From NCBI GenBank assembly GCA_910584325.1, contig CAJTZH010000025.1:9731-32667 (forward strand): a stretch of 22,937 nt of DNA, written 5' to 3'. Position 1 is the first letter of the stretch, and every line of letters starts with the position of its first letter. Below are positions 7,487 through 15,450 of the stretch, piece by piece. This stretch comes from an uncultured Lachnospiraceae bacterium. Its GTDB lineage: Bacteria; Bacillota; Clostridia; Lachnospirales; Lachnospiraceae. Under the pieces are notes generated by a model that had not been told where the DNA came from, made no database searches, and saw only the letters and a program-made list of their open reading frames with translations. A program made the translations under genes and the position numbers.

Positions 7487-9169
7487 TTATAAAAACTCCG
7501 GCAGACTATCCCGAAAACAGACAGCTCCCCACCCCGTCACATTATTCGGCGTCTCGGAGAATCCCGTAAGCTGTCTCGCTCCCTTCCACAAACTTGCTTT
7601 TACTTTTTCCCCGTACATATACGGGTCGTTGCCTCGGATAATCCCCCACTCCATCAAAAGCGCGGCAATTCCCGTGACAAACGGCGCCGCGAAAGAAGTT
7701 CCCGTCACGCTACGTTCCCCGACACGCCCTGCCTCCAAAATGACGTCAACGCCGGGAGCAACCACATCCGGTTTTGTATAAAGAAAATTTCCCGCAAAAA
7801 CAAGGTCTCCGATACCGCGCCCTGAAAAATCGCCGTACGTTTCCCTTCTCGGGTCATAAGCCCCCACGGAAACCGCTTTGCGCGACGTAGAGGGTATCGT
7901 CAGCGTATTATTCGCGCTGTTATCGAGAAAACGGGTATTATCATTGAGAACGGCAGCCGACGGAAGCCATATATCGTACCGCCCGTTTACAATTCTTTGC
8001 GGTATCAGGCGAATCTGCCAGATTCCTCCGTCGATATACTCATTTACGGGTATCAAATCGAAATACACCTCCTGAAACGCGCTGTAAGGATTCGGTTCTC
8101 CAAAGTACCCTAAAATATTGGTACGCCCGCTGTTAAACCGCTGTAATCTGTCAACCTCGCGCAGTGGACCGATTCTTTTCCCCGATGGGCTGATTAGCTC
8201 TACCTCCATTTCATCGGGATACTGTTTCCATATCTGAAAATTAATCGATGTCTGATAGTCTCCCACGGAAAATTCAACCGCTGTCTCCGTATCAGACGAC
8301 AGTATTCCCGCGTGGTGCGTTCCGCGAACGCCCTCGTTTCCGGTCCCGACACAGATAACCATGCGCCACATATTGGAAATTTCGTCAATATAGTTTTCAA
8401 GAATGGATGTTCCGTCGTGGGAGCCGTAATTATTTCCAAGACTCAGATTCACGGCAACCGGCTGCTCCCGGCGCATTGCCGTCTTTACCACATAGTCAAA
8501 CGCGCGCATCACCTCCGTTGTCCGCGGAAAAGAATTTCTCTGGCTCGGAGCCAGCTTGACAACAAGGATATCGGACGCGTACGCCACGCCGTCGTTTCCG
8601 CAGGCAATCAGCGCCACGTTTGTTCCGTGCTGCCCCGCGTCATAAGCAAGCCGCTGCCCCGCCCTGACCGCCTCGTTAATCCGTTCCTCCGTATAAACCT
8701 CGTCAACCGTCTGGTCCCAGATTTCTACAATTCTTGTCGTTTTGTCTTCGTTTTGAAATGCCGTGTTTAAAATGTCAATTCCCGAATCAATCACTGCCGT
8801 CAAAATTCCGCTTCCGCCAAAGCCGGCAGCTCTTTCTCCGCTGCTATAAACGCAAGAAGCGACTTTAGAATAAGAAAGCTCAAAGAAAATTGATTTCGGC
8901 TTTTCCACATAATCCACGGCAGTTTCATTGGCAATCGGCTCAATATAACGCTCCTCTGTGGTGATAATGGAATAATCCGCCAGCAGTTCTTCCACTATTG
9001 TCTGCGGATACTTTTCTTCTAAAAAAGCAAGGCTTTGATTTTGTTTTACGATGATTTCCCAACGATTTTCCACGGGACTGACACCGACGTCCAGATTCAG
9101 GGACTTTTCCCGTTCTTCCTTCGTCGCGCTCAGACTGATATTTAAAAGATTTTCAATTTTCTGGTCCAT
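7487..9169 (-). CDS. Subtilisin-like serine protease (S8 family, Csp-like architecture)
   Basis: A 560-residue subtilase. The catalytic triad is intact: Asp128 in TAVIDSGID, His181 in GQHGTNVA, Ser492 in VTGTSFAAP, with oxyanion Asn278 in VGTGNEG. About 190 residues between Asn278 and Ser492 form an inserted beta-rich region, as in the clostridial CspB-type subtilases that act in spore germination. There is no signal peptide or membrane segment; residues 1-100 may be a pro-region. I choose ATG 9169 over the GTG at 9193 because GGAG sits five bases before it, while the GTG has no ribosome binding site. Neighbours give no functional clue: the AT-rich ATPase island lies downstream and the van-type cluster ends upstream. 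A germination role is possible but not shown; many Clostridia carry several such proteases. Confidence 0.9.
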   Translation of the reverse strand: MDQKIENLLNISLSATKEEREKSLNLDVGVSPVENRWEIIVKQNQSLAFLEEKYPQTIVEELLADYSIITTEERYIEPIANETAVDYVEKPKSIFFELSYSKVASCVYSSGERAAGFGGSGILTAVIDSGIDILNTAFQNEDKTTRIVEIWDQTVDEVYTEERINEAVRAGQRLAYDAGQHGTNVALIACGNDGVAYASDILVVKLAPSQRNSFPRTTEVMRAFDYVVKTAMRREQPVAVNLSLGNNYGSHDGTSILENYIDEISNMWRMVICVGTGNEGVRGTHHAGILSSDTETAVEFSVGDYQTSINFQIWKQYPDEMEVELISPSGKRIGPLREVDRLQRFNSGRTNILGYFGEPNPYSAFQEVYFDLIPVNEYIDGGIWQIRLIPQRIVNGRYDIWLPSAAVLNDNTRFLDNSANNTLTIPSTSRKAVSVGAYDPRRETYGDFSGRGIGDLVFAGNFLYTKPDVVAPGVDVILEAGRVGERSVTGTSFAAPFVTGIAALLMEWGIIRGNDPYMYGEKVKASLWKGARQLTGFSETPNNVTGWGAVCFRDSLPEFL

Positions 9170-9259
9170 ATATTCTCCGATGAAATGATTCACCTAGAAT
9201 ATATGAACCAGAATAAGTTTTTAGACAGTGTGCCAAGAATTATTTCTATCATAAAAATA

Positions 9260-9838
9260 CTAAAAAGAAACAAAAAATTTCACGACAGCCGCCAGCAGAA
9301 TAATGATTTCCGGTTCCGGCGTTTTGCAGTCAAGCTGCGTTCTCTTCACATATTCATTTTTTGAAAAAAGCCTCCAGATTCCGTAACCTGCCGCAGCGCC
9401 AAGCGTATTCATTATCAAATCATCTATATCTGTGGTCCGGAATGAAAAAATCTGCATCACTTCGATGAATAATGAAAGCAAAAATCCTAAAAGGACAACT
9501 GATTTTAACGTCTTCCACCGCTCCCCCATCATCGGAAGAAATACCCCAAACGGCAGAAACAATATTACATTCAAAATCATATTTAGCAAATAACCTGCTG
9601 AAAAATCAAGCACCCACGTAAACAGTATCAGATTCACGCCAAAATCGACCACAAAATACCGGAAGCTCGGAAAGCCTACCGCTGCAAACACGGAAAGAAT
9701 ATAGAATCCAAAAATACTTTCCTCTAAAAGATACCGGAAGTTCCTGTGAAACGCAAAGCGCATCACCAGCCATAAAACCGGCAGGAAAACAAGCGCTGCC
9801 TGCACTGCCTCCAACACGATATAATAAAATCTCACCAT
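9260..9838 (-). CDS. VanZ-family integral membrane protein
   Basis: A 192-residue membrane protein with about five hydrophobic segments. The family hallmarks are readable: NVILFLPFGVFLP, then LFIEVMQIFSFRTTDIDDLIMNTLGAAAGYG. VanZ in the vanA element lowers teicoplanin susceptibility, but relatives are widespread in Firmicutes and their biochemical role is unclear. It begins two bases after the stop of the C39-like gene (TAAGGATG), so it is the last gene of the vanG-vanT-C39-vanZ run. The C-terminus carries an extra hydrophobic stretch (IIILLAAVVKFF) not seen in most short VanZ proteins. No clear terminator was found in the 66 to 90 bases that separate it from the subtilase. Confidence 0.88.
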   Translation of the reverse strand: MVRFYYIVLEAVQAALVFLPVLWLVMRFAFHRNFRYLLEESIFGFYILSVFAAVGFPSFRYFVVDFGVNLILFTWVLDFSAGYLLNMILNVILFLPFGVFLPMMGERWKTLKSVVLLGFLLSLFIEVMQIFSFRTTDIDDLIMNTLGAAAGYGIWRLFSKNEYVKRTQLDCKTPEPEIIILLAAVVKFFVSF

Positions 9839-9840
9839 CC

Positions 9841-10875
9841 TTACTCCTTATAAAACACCCACAAATTTGAAATCTGACTCTTTACCTGCTCATAATCCCA
9901 CAACATATTGCTTCGTATGGTACTGTTCGGGTCATTGACTACAAGCTTATCGTCTTTTACGCCTATCAGTACAATAAAATGACCAACCGCCGTAAAGTCC
10001 CCCGGCCGTACGCTGCATATTACAGGATTACCGCTCTCCAGTTTATTGTAGATAACGTTTTTATCAAGAGGCAGTTCCTCTCCTCTGATACCAAACTGAG
10101 TCGCTCCTTCCGTCATCAGGCTCCATGCGGTCCCCTGATTCGGATAATAGTATCCGTTCTGCTGGGCATAAGACGCCACTGCATCCGGCGTTGACAGCGG
10201 GTTTCTCGTCAAAGCCACCGCCACCATTGAAAGACAGGTCGGTCCGCAGCCTGACTGTGCGATATCATCATCACCGTAATACGCGTATCCCCAGCGTCTG
10301 TCCCATTGAAGGAAAAGCGGATATTCTTTCTGCATTTCCTCGTCGGTAATTCCGCCTTTTACGGTTGCTTCTTCCGTCAGATAGCCCTTGACAAAATCAA
10401 TCATATCGGGATTGTTCGCAAGCGCCGCAAGAAGCGTCTGCGGATAAGCGTCCATATTATCATAAATTTCCTGAAATTCCGGATATGTCCCGCTAAGTTC
10501 CAAAAGATATGCTTTCAGTTCTTCCCCCTGCCGCGCTTTCGGTTTTACAAACGAATATTTTACCGGTTCGGTCTCCGGTTCGGCTGTTGTCGGTTCTTCG
10601 GTTGTCGGTTCCGGCACTGTAACCGGCTCCGGTTTTTTCGGGTCAGTTTTATCTTTGTTATCTGCAGCCCAAATATTACCGTCCGTACCGTTCGTTTTCT
10701 TATCATCCCCCGGTTTGCGAATCGATTTAAGACAAAAGATTATTACAGCCGCGGCCAATAACAAAAGGCACCAGTTTCTGATAAGACGGATAATTTTCTT
10801 TCTCTTTCTTCTCTTTGCCGCCAGCCTCTTCCTTCTCATCCGTGCGGCGTTACTCTCGCTTCTATAATTTTCCAT
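9841..10875 (-). CDS. Membrane-anchored C39-like cysteine peptidase domain protein
   Basis: A 344-residue protein: very basic N-terminus (residues 10-30), one membrane segment (about 33-50), a Thr/Pro/Glu-rich stalk (about 80-105), a helical linker, then a C39-like (Peptidase_C39_2) domain from about 185. Likely catalytic residues are Cys210 in SGCGPTCLSM, His299 in GHFIVLIG and Asp315 in NDPNS. Topology is N-in, so the papain-like domain lies outside, near the cell wall. It sits between vanT and vanZ with AGAGGA before the start, 32 bases after the vanT stop. This is where D,D-peptidase genes are found in other van clusters. Whether it trims peptidoglycan, cleaves a protein or only binds is not visible from sequence. 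The domain call is firm; the substrate is unknown. Confidence 0.85.
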   Translation of the reverse strand: MENYRSESNAARMRRKRLAAKRRKRKKIIRLIRNWCLLLLAAAVIIFCLKSIRKPGDDKKTNGTDGNIWAADNKDKTDPKKPEPVTVPEPTTEEPTTAEPETEPVKYSFVKPKARQGEELKAYLLELSGTYPEFQEIYDNMDAYPQTLLAALANNPDMIDFVKGYLTEEATVKGGITDEEMQKEYPLFLQWDRRWGYAYYGDDDIAQSGCGPTCLSMVAVALTRNPLSTPDAVASYAQQNGYYYPNQGTAWSLMTEGATQFGIRGEELPLDKNVIYNKLESGNPVICSVRPGDFTAVGHFIVLIGVKDDKLVVNDPNSTIRSNMLWDYEQVKSQISNLWVFYKE

Positions 10876-10907
10876 ATTCCAATCCTCTTATTCATTTTAA
10901 CGACTCT

Positions 10908-13091
10908 TTAAACAACTATCCGTGTCAGCCTGTTTCCAAAACGGCTCAGTACTTCATTCGTTATAGTATCCGCTTCCTCTGCGATATCTAAAGCGCTGAT
11001 TTGTTCCGTTCCGCTTGTTCCGATAATGACGGCGACATCTCCCGCCCTTACATCTTTGATACCGCTGACGTCAACAAGCGTCTGGTCCATACAGATTCTT
11101 CCGATGATTTCCGCCCGTGCGCCATGAATTAAAACGGAACCTTTTCCCTCCGACAGCTCCCTCGGAAGTCCGTCCGCATACCCGATAGTCAGTACCGCTA
11201 TCTTCGTATCTGTCCGCGCGCAGTAATCCATCCCATATCCTGCGCATTCTCCCGCTTTCAACTCTCTCACCACGGAAACTCTCGCCTTTAACGAAAGCAC
11301 AGGGCTAAAGGAAACGCCGCACTCATCGGCGCACGCTCTGTTACTGTGCACGCCGTATAGTAAAATACCCACTCTGGCATAATCTTCTCCATACCTGCTA
11401 TAGTTGACGGCACCGTAACTTGCCAGAAGATGCAGTTTCGGAATGTTGATACCCCGTTCCTTCAAACAGGATACCAGCCTGTAGAACTTGGCAATCTGCT
11501 CTTCGGTGTAGCGTTTTCCTTCCTCGGACATATCATCGCTGGCTGACAGATGTGTAAACATACCGTCAACCACCAGATTTTTCATGGAAAACACCTCGCA
11601 TACCCCGTCTACATTTTCACTGGAAATTCCAAGACGGTGCATTCCCGTATCCGCTCCTATATGAACGTGTATGATTCCGTTATAATCATTTAATTCCTCC
11701 GCATATTCCTTATCTACAATCGTCTGGGACAGAGAAAATTCCGTTAAGAAATGAAAGTCTGCTGCCGACGTATACCCCAGAATCAAAATTTCTCCCGTTA
11801 TACCGTTTTTTCTTAATTCCACGCCCTCCAATGCAGTCGCCACGCAAAACGCGTTCACATGGAGCTCCTGCAGCTTCTGCGCTACAGAAACTGCTCCGTG
11901 TCCGTATGCGTTTGCTTTCACGGCTGGCATTAAATCCGTATCGTCCGGAAGTAATTCCCGCAGCGTATTTACATTCTTTTCCAGCGCTTCCAGCGAAACT
12001 TCTATCCACGCTCTTGATGTAGCGGCTTTTAAAGCTTCCTGCGCTTTCTCTTCCTGCCTTTTTTTCTTCATATCCCTTATAAACAGCATGTCGGCTGCCG
12101 CCAGCACGGAAAACGCGCAAACCAGACCGTAAAGCGCCAAAGGATTCTCTACCATGAACCCGGCGTCTGTTCCGAACCTTGAAAGCAGTTTTACAATAAA
12201 CCGCACCACTATAATCATCGCCGGATGCAGTATATAAATCCATGTGGATATAAAACGAAGTTCTCTGTATTCTTTTTTGCCTGTTCTAAGAAGCGCAAAC
12301 AAAAAATACATAACGGCAGGCAGAAGCAGATACATACTGTCATGACGGCAGAACGCCAGCTTATGAAGCACAAATCCTTCCGCTTCCATGATAAAAAACG
12401 CCAGCGCGGCAAGAATGCCGTACTGTATTTTCTTCCTGCCCGCAAGCCGCACATTTCCTGCAATGACACCCAATATCAAAAATACCGGCGCCATAAAAAT
12501 TCCGTTTCTTGTATAGCTGCTGACAGAAAACACCACATCATAAAACCCGGCTATAAAAGAACTGCCTGATACCATACCATACCAGCTGTCTCCCAAAAGC
12601 CCAATCAGATACAAAAAGCTGCTCACAGCAAGTATCCCCGCTAATTTTTTCTGAACAGTAACTTTTCTGAATACTTCATTGAGTCCGCACACCAGTATAA
12701 TTCCCACAATACATGCCGGAAAATACCACAAATGATAAAATGTTCCGTCAAACAACAGCATGCGGATAATATCCCCTATTCCCGCGCCGCTGTAATTTCC
12801 CGCGTAAATGCCGACAGGCAGATACAGCGCAGCAGAAAACATATATATTTTCAGAAGTTTCATAAGATGTCTTTTTATCTTCTCAAATCTGTTTGATCCA
12901 AAACGGCTTCCTTCTTCCGTCAAGTACTCTCCCAAAACAAAATAACCCGTAACCATTAAGAAGAACGGCACCGCAATTCTTCCCAGTATATAGGTGAACG
13001 CTAAATCCACATTCCCTGAAATCAACTCGAACGGAGCAATATGAATGGCAACAACAAGAACTGCCGCCACAATACGAAATAAATCAAGCAT
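10908..13091 (-). CDS. vanT: VanT-type membrane serine racemase (acyltransferase-3 domain plus PLP racemase)
   Basis: A 727-residue two-part protein. Residues 1-340 form a ten-helix acyltransferase-3-like membrane domain (His17 in VVAIHI). Residues about 358-727 are an alanine-racemase fold: PLP lysine Lys392 in VKANAYGHG, tyrosine Tyr619 in AGYGMDY, and ICMDQTLVDVS. In VanTG an Asn replaces the Tyr that limits substrate size in alanine racemases; the same TITNEVLSRFGNRL sequence is here (Asn712), which favours L-Ser to D-Ser racemisation. The membrane domain is thought to bring L-Ser in. I choose ATG 13091, ten bases after the vanG stop, because GTGAGGAGG lies five to six bases before it; the TTG at 13112 has no such site. 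D-Ser made here would feed the VanG ligase encoded just upstream. Confidence 0.93.
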   Translation of the reverse strand: MLDLFRIVAAVLVVAIHIAPFELISGNVDLAFTYILGRIAVPFFLMVTGYFVLGEYLTEEGSRFGSNRFEKIKRHLMKLLKIYMFSAALYLPVGIYAGNYSGAGIGDIIRMLLFDGTFYHLWYFPACIVGIILVCGLNEVFRKVTVQKKLAGILAVSSFLYLIGLLGDSWYGMVSGSSFIAGFYDVVFSVSSYTRNGIFMAPVFLILGVIAGNVRLAGRKKIQYGILAALAFFIMEAEGFVLHKLAFCRHDSMYLLLPAVMYFLFALLRTGKKEYRELRFISTWIYILHPAMIIVVRFIVKLLSRFGTDAGFMVENPLALYGLVCAFSVLAAADMLFIRDMKKKRQEEKAQEALKAATSRAWIEVSLEALEKNVNTLRELLPDDTDLMPAVKANAYGHGAVSVAQKLQELHVNAFCVATALEGVELRKNGITGEILILGYTSAADFHFLTEFSLSQTIVDKEYAEELNDYNGIIHVHIGADTGMHRLGISSENVDGVCEVFSMKNLVVDGMFTHLSASDDMSEEGKRYTEEQIAKFYRLVSCLKERGINIPKLHLLASYGAVNYSRYGEDYARVGILLYGVHSNRACADECGVSFSPVLSLKARVSVVRELKAGECAGYGMDYCARTDTKIAVLTIGYADGLPRELSEGKGSVLIHGARAEIIGRICMDQTLVDVSGIKDVRAGDVAVIIGTSGTEQISALDIAEEADTITNEVLSRFGNRLTRIVV

Positions 13092-13101
13092 GGCAGCCTC
13101 C

Positions 13102-14157
13102 TCACTTCGCAAGCCCTATCACGGTATCAAGGATTTGTGAAAACGAAATGCCTCTTGCTCTCATCATGCCTGGAAAACGGCTGTGTTCCGTAAAGCCGGG
13201 AATCGTATTAACTTCATTAAATACAATCTCACCGTCCGGCGTCAGAAACATGTCCACTCTCGCAAAGCCGCAGCATCCCAGCACTTTGTAAATCAGCATA
13301 GCCGTTTTTTTGATTTTCTGCGCTTTATCATCGGAAATTCGCGCCGGCACATGAATTGCCGACGTAATGAGATTGTACTTCTCCGTATAATCAAAAAATC
13401 CTTCGGATAATTCGATTTCGTCTACTTCTCCCACCGTCAGTTCCTCGTTTCCCATGACGGCGCAGCCTACCTCAAATCCTTCTATATTTTCTTCAACAAT
13501 GACCTGATTATCGTATTCGAACGCGGCTTTTACCGCATCGGACAGCATTTCTTTTTTATAAACTTTTGTAATTCCATAAGAGGAACCTGCTTTCACCGGC
13601 TTTACAAAAACAGGAAAACCTGTCTCTCTCACCAGAGCGTCTACGTCCTCCATAATAATGTCCATTGGTACTGCGTCGGAAAAAACTGCCGACTTTGCCA
13701 CACGCACGCCTACGCCTTCTACCAACTTATGGGCGCGGTATTTGTCCATGCAGATAGCGGAAGATACTAAATCACAGCCTACAACCGGAATGCCTGCAAG
13801 TTCCAAAAGACCCTGCACCGTTCCGTCCTCGCCGTTTTTGCCGTGAAGCACAGGAAACGCCTTGTCCAGACAAATTTCTTTTGTTACCTGACCGTCTTTA
13901 TACACAAGCATTTTCCTGTCGCTTTTGTTTGGCAGAATACAAGCCGGCGTACAGTCGGTTTCATTAAACCACGTATCATTTTCGATTTTTTCCTCGGCTC
14001 CCTCAAAATAATACCAGTCTCCCGTTCCGGTAATACCAATCAGAACCAGATTGTACTTTTCTCTGTCAAGATTTTTGATGACGGCGCTTGCCGAATGGAG
14101 CGATACTCCATACTCGGAGGAACACCCTCCAAAGATGACTCCTATGTTTTCTTTCAT
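13102..14157 (-). CDS. vanG: VanG-type D-alanine--D-serine ligase
   Basis: A 351-residue ATP-grasp ligase that would join D-Ala to D-Ser, giving precursors with low vancomycin affinity. It resembles VanG closely along its length: IGVIFGGCSSEYGVSLHSA at the start, HGKNGEDGT (105-113), VKPVKAGSSYG (185-195) for ATP binding, FDYTEKY (255-261) in the omega-loop region where D-Ser ligases differ from D-lactate ligases, and NEVNTIPGFTEHSRFP (314-329) with magnesium and phosphate contacts. The start at 14157 is preceded by an AAAGGGGAAAG ribosome binding site. It is the first gene after the VanR-like repeats at 14316-14348. Ordinary D-Ala-D-Ala ligase is the alternative, but EKY, the adjacent vanT and vanRS argue for D-Ser. 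Confidence 0.92.
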   Translation of the reverse strand: MKENIGVIFGGCSSEYGVSLHSASAVIKNLDREKYNLVLIGITGTGDWYYFEGAEEKIENDTWFNETDCTPACILPNKSDRKMLVYKDGQVTKEICLDKAFPVLHGKNGEDGTVQGLLELAGIPVVGCDLVSSAICMDKYRAHKLVEGVGVRVAKSAVFSDAVPMDIIMEDVDALVRETGFPVFVKPVKAGSSYGITKVYKKEMLSDAVKAAFEYDNQVIVEENIEGFEVGCAVMGNEELTVGEVDEIELSEGFFDYTEKYNLITSAIHVPARISDDKAQKIKKTAMLIYKVLGCCGFARVDMFLTPDGEIVFNEVNTIPGFTEHSRFPGMMRARGISFSQILDTVIGLAK

Positions 14158-14201
14158 ACTTCTTTCCCCTTTCGTTTATGACAGCGAAATTGCAAAGCAA
14201 T

Positions 14202-14277
14202 CCCCTGTCAGATAAAAATTTCCCCTGCTAAGCAATAACCCCTGCCCAACACATTTTATTGTATCAGAACAGGGGTT
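14202..14277 (-). promoter_or_regulatory. vanG leader with repeated CAGGGG elements and an inverted AACCCCTG
   Basis: In the leader of vanG, read on the minus strand, AACCCCTG (14277-14270) is followed by CAGGGGTT (14244-14237), GCAGGGGA (14222-14228) and ACAGGGGA (14202-14208). The first copy can pair with any of the three, and by five bases with the AAAGGGG ribosome binding site of vanG. This would allow alternative hairpins, including one that hides the start. A TACAAT box (14263-14258) lies in the same stretch, so part of it may instead be promoter DNA. Confidence 0.4.
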
Positions 14278-14315
14278 TGCCGTGTTACGTTTTCTTTAAA
14301 AATATTCTTATTTTT

Positions 14316-14348
14316 TTCTTGCAAATTTCTTACAATTTTCTTACAAAG
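14316..14348 (-). promoter_or_regulatory. VanR-like operator: three 11-bp direct repeats upstream of vanG
   Basis: On the minus strand three units in a row, each 11 bases: CTTTGTAAGAA, AATTGTAAGAA, ATTTGCAAGAA. They begin four bases after the vanS stop. The shared TTGTAAGAAAtT resembles the TCGTANGAAATT sites recognised by VanR in the vanA element, and 11-base spacing in tandem is typical for OmpR-family dimers. It marks the control point of the vanG-vanT-C39-vanZ transcript, separate from the vanRS transcript. Confidence 0.78.
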
Positions 14349-14352
14349 TAGT

Positions 14353-15450
14353 TTATTCAGTTTTATACGAAAAAGTAACAGTAAATGTAATACTCTCATT
14401 TTCGCTCTCCGCCGTTATCGTTCCTCCTTGTAATTCAACAATCTCTTTGGAAATGGCAAGTCCCAGCCCGGAGCCTCCCGTATAGGAAGAACGCGCCGTA
14501 TCCAGCCGGAAAAATTGTTCAAAAATCCGGGACAGTTTCTCCGGCGCAATCGTCTTTCCGTGATTGGAAATCCGTATCACAACAGTATCCTTATCCTGCC
14601 TGAGAGAAATATCAATCGCGGATGACGGATAACTGTAATTAACGGCATTTCGTATCAGATTGTCAAATACACGGGACATCTTATCCGGGTCACACAGCAG
14701 CAAGATGTTTGGCTCCAAATCACATGCAAACGTCAGCTCCTTTTCCCGCAGAACCGGCTCAAATTCACTGGTAATCTGTTCTAACATCATGCTTAAGTTG
14801 ATGGTTTCCGTATCAATTTCCATTGCCGTCAGATTAAACCGGGTTATCTCAAAAAATTCATTGATTAATTCCTCTAAGCGTTCCGCTTTGTTTAACGCAA
14901 TATTGGTATATTTTTCTCTTGAAAACGCCGGAAGGTCAGGCTCGTCCGACATCAGCGTAAGGTATCCGATTACGCTTGTAAGCGGTGTTTTTAAATCGTG
15001 GGCAAGATAAACAATTAAATCGTTCTTGCGCTGCTCCGCTTCCTTGGCATGACGCGCGTTTAGCAGCGCCGTCTCCCGCACCATGTTCATCTCGTCCTCC
15101 ACGCTTTTCAATTCTTCCGACAGTTTAATCGGCTTTTCGGACAATTCCGCGAGCTGTGTTGACGCGAGTACCGCTTCATCCAGATATTTTAGCGGTTTTG
15201 CCAGAAAATAATAGGTGATGGCCAGCCACCCGGCAAGGCACACCACCATTCCAATCAGAACAATATTATCTCTGACAGCCGTCAGAAAATTCCACAGCGG
15301 GTCGTCGTAATACCACGTCTTCTGGGCGCATACCCACCATGCCGCAAGCACAATAATAATAAATCCGCCGATATATGCCGTCAAAGCCAGCGCGTATTGG
15401 CTGATAAGTTTTCTTGTCATCCTGCTTTGCAATGTTTTCTTTGCGTTCAT
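14353..15450 (-). CDS. vanS: VanS-type sensor histidine kinase
   Basis: A 365-residue membrane histidine kinase. Two membrane segments (about 19-41 and 62-83) enclose a short outside loop of about 20 residues, so there is no large sensing domain. Then come a linker helix, the H-box LAHDLKTPLTSV with phosphorylated His151, the N-box NLIRNAVNYSYPS, and the G-boxes RISNHGKTIAPE and GGSGLGLAISKEIVE. Such kinases phosphorylate VanR when peptidoglycan assembly is blocked; the direct signal is still debated. I choose ATG 15450, whose ATGA overlaps the vanR stop by four bases (translational coupling), over the ATG at 15474, which has no ribosome binding site. Confidence 0.9.
   Translation of the reverse strand: MNAKKTLQSRMTRKLISQYALALTAYIGGFIIIVLAAWWVCAQKTWYYDDPLWNFLTAVRDNIVLIGMVVCLAGWLAITYYFLAKPLKYLDEAVLASTQLAELSEKPIKLSEELKSVEDEMNMVRETALLNARHAKEAEQRKNDLIVYLAHDLKTPLTSVIGYLTLMSDEPDLPAFSREKYTNIALNKAERLEELINEFFEITRFNLTAMEIDTETINLSMMLEQITSEFEPVLREKELTFACDLEPNILLLCDPDKMSRVFDNLIRNAVNYSYPSSAIDISLRQDKDTVVIRISNHGKTIAPEKLSRIFEQFFRLDTARSSYTGGSGLGLAISKEIVELQGGTITAESENESITFTVTFSYKTE

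Noticed and set aside
9170..9193. GTG start for the subtilase
   Set aside because: No Shine-Dalgarno precedes it, whereas ATG 9169 has GGAG at good spacing.
13092..13112. TTG start for vanT overlapping vanG by 11 bases
   Set aside because: ATG 13091 has a strong GTGAGGAGG ribosome binding site and leaves a ten-base gap after vanG.
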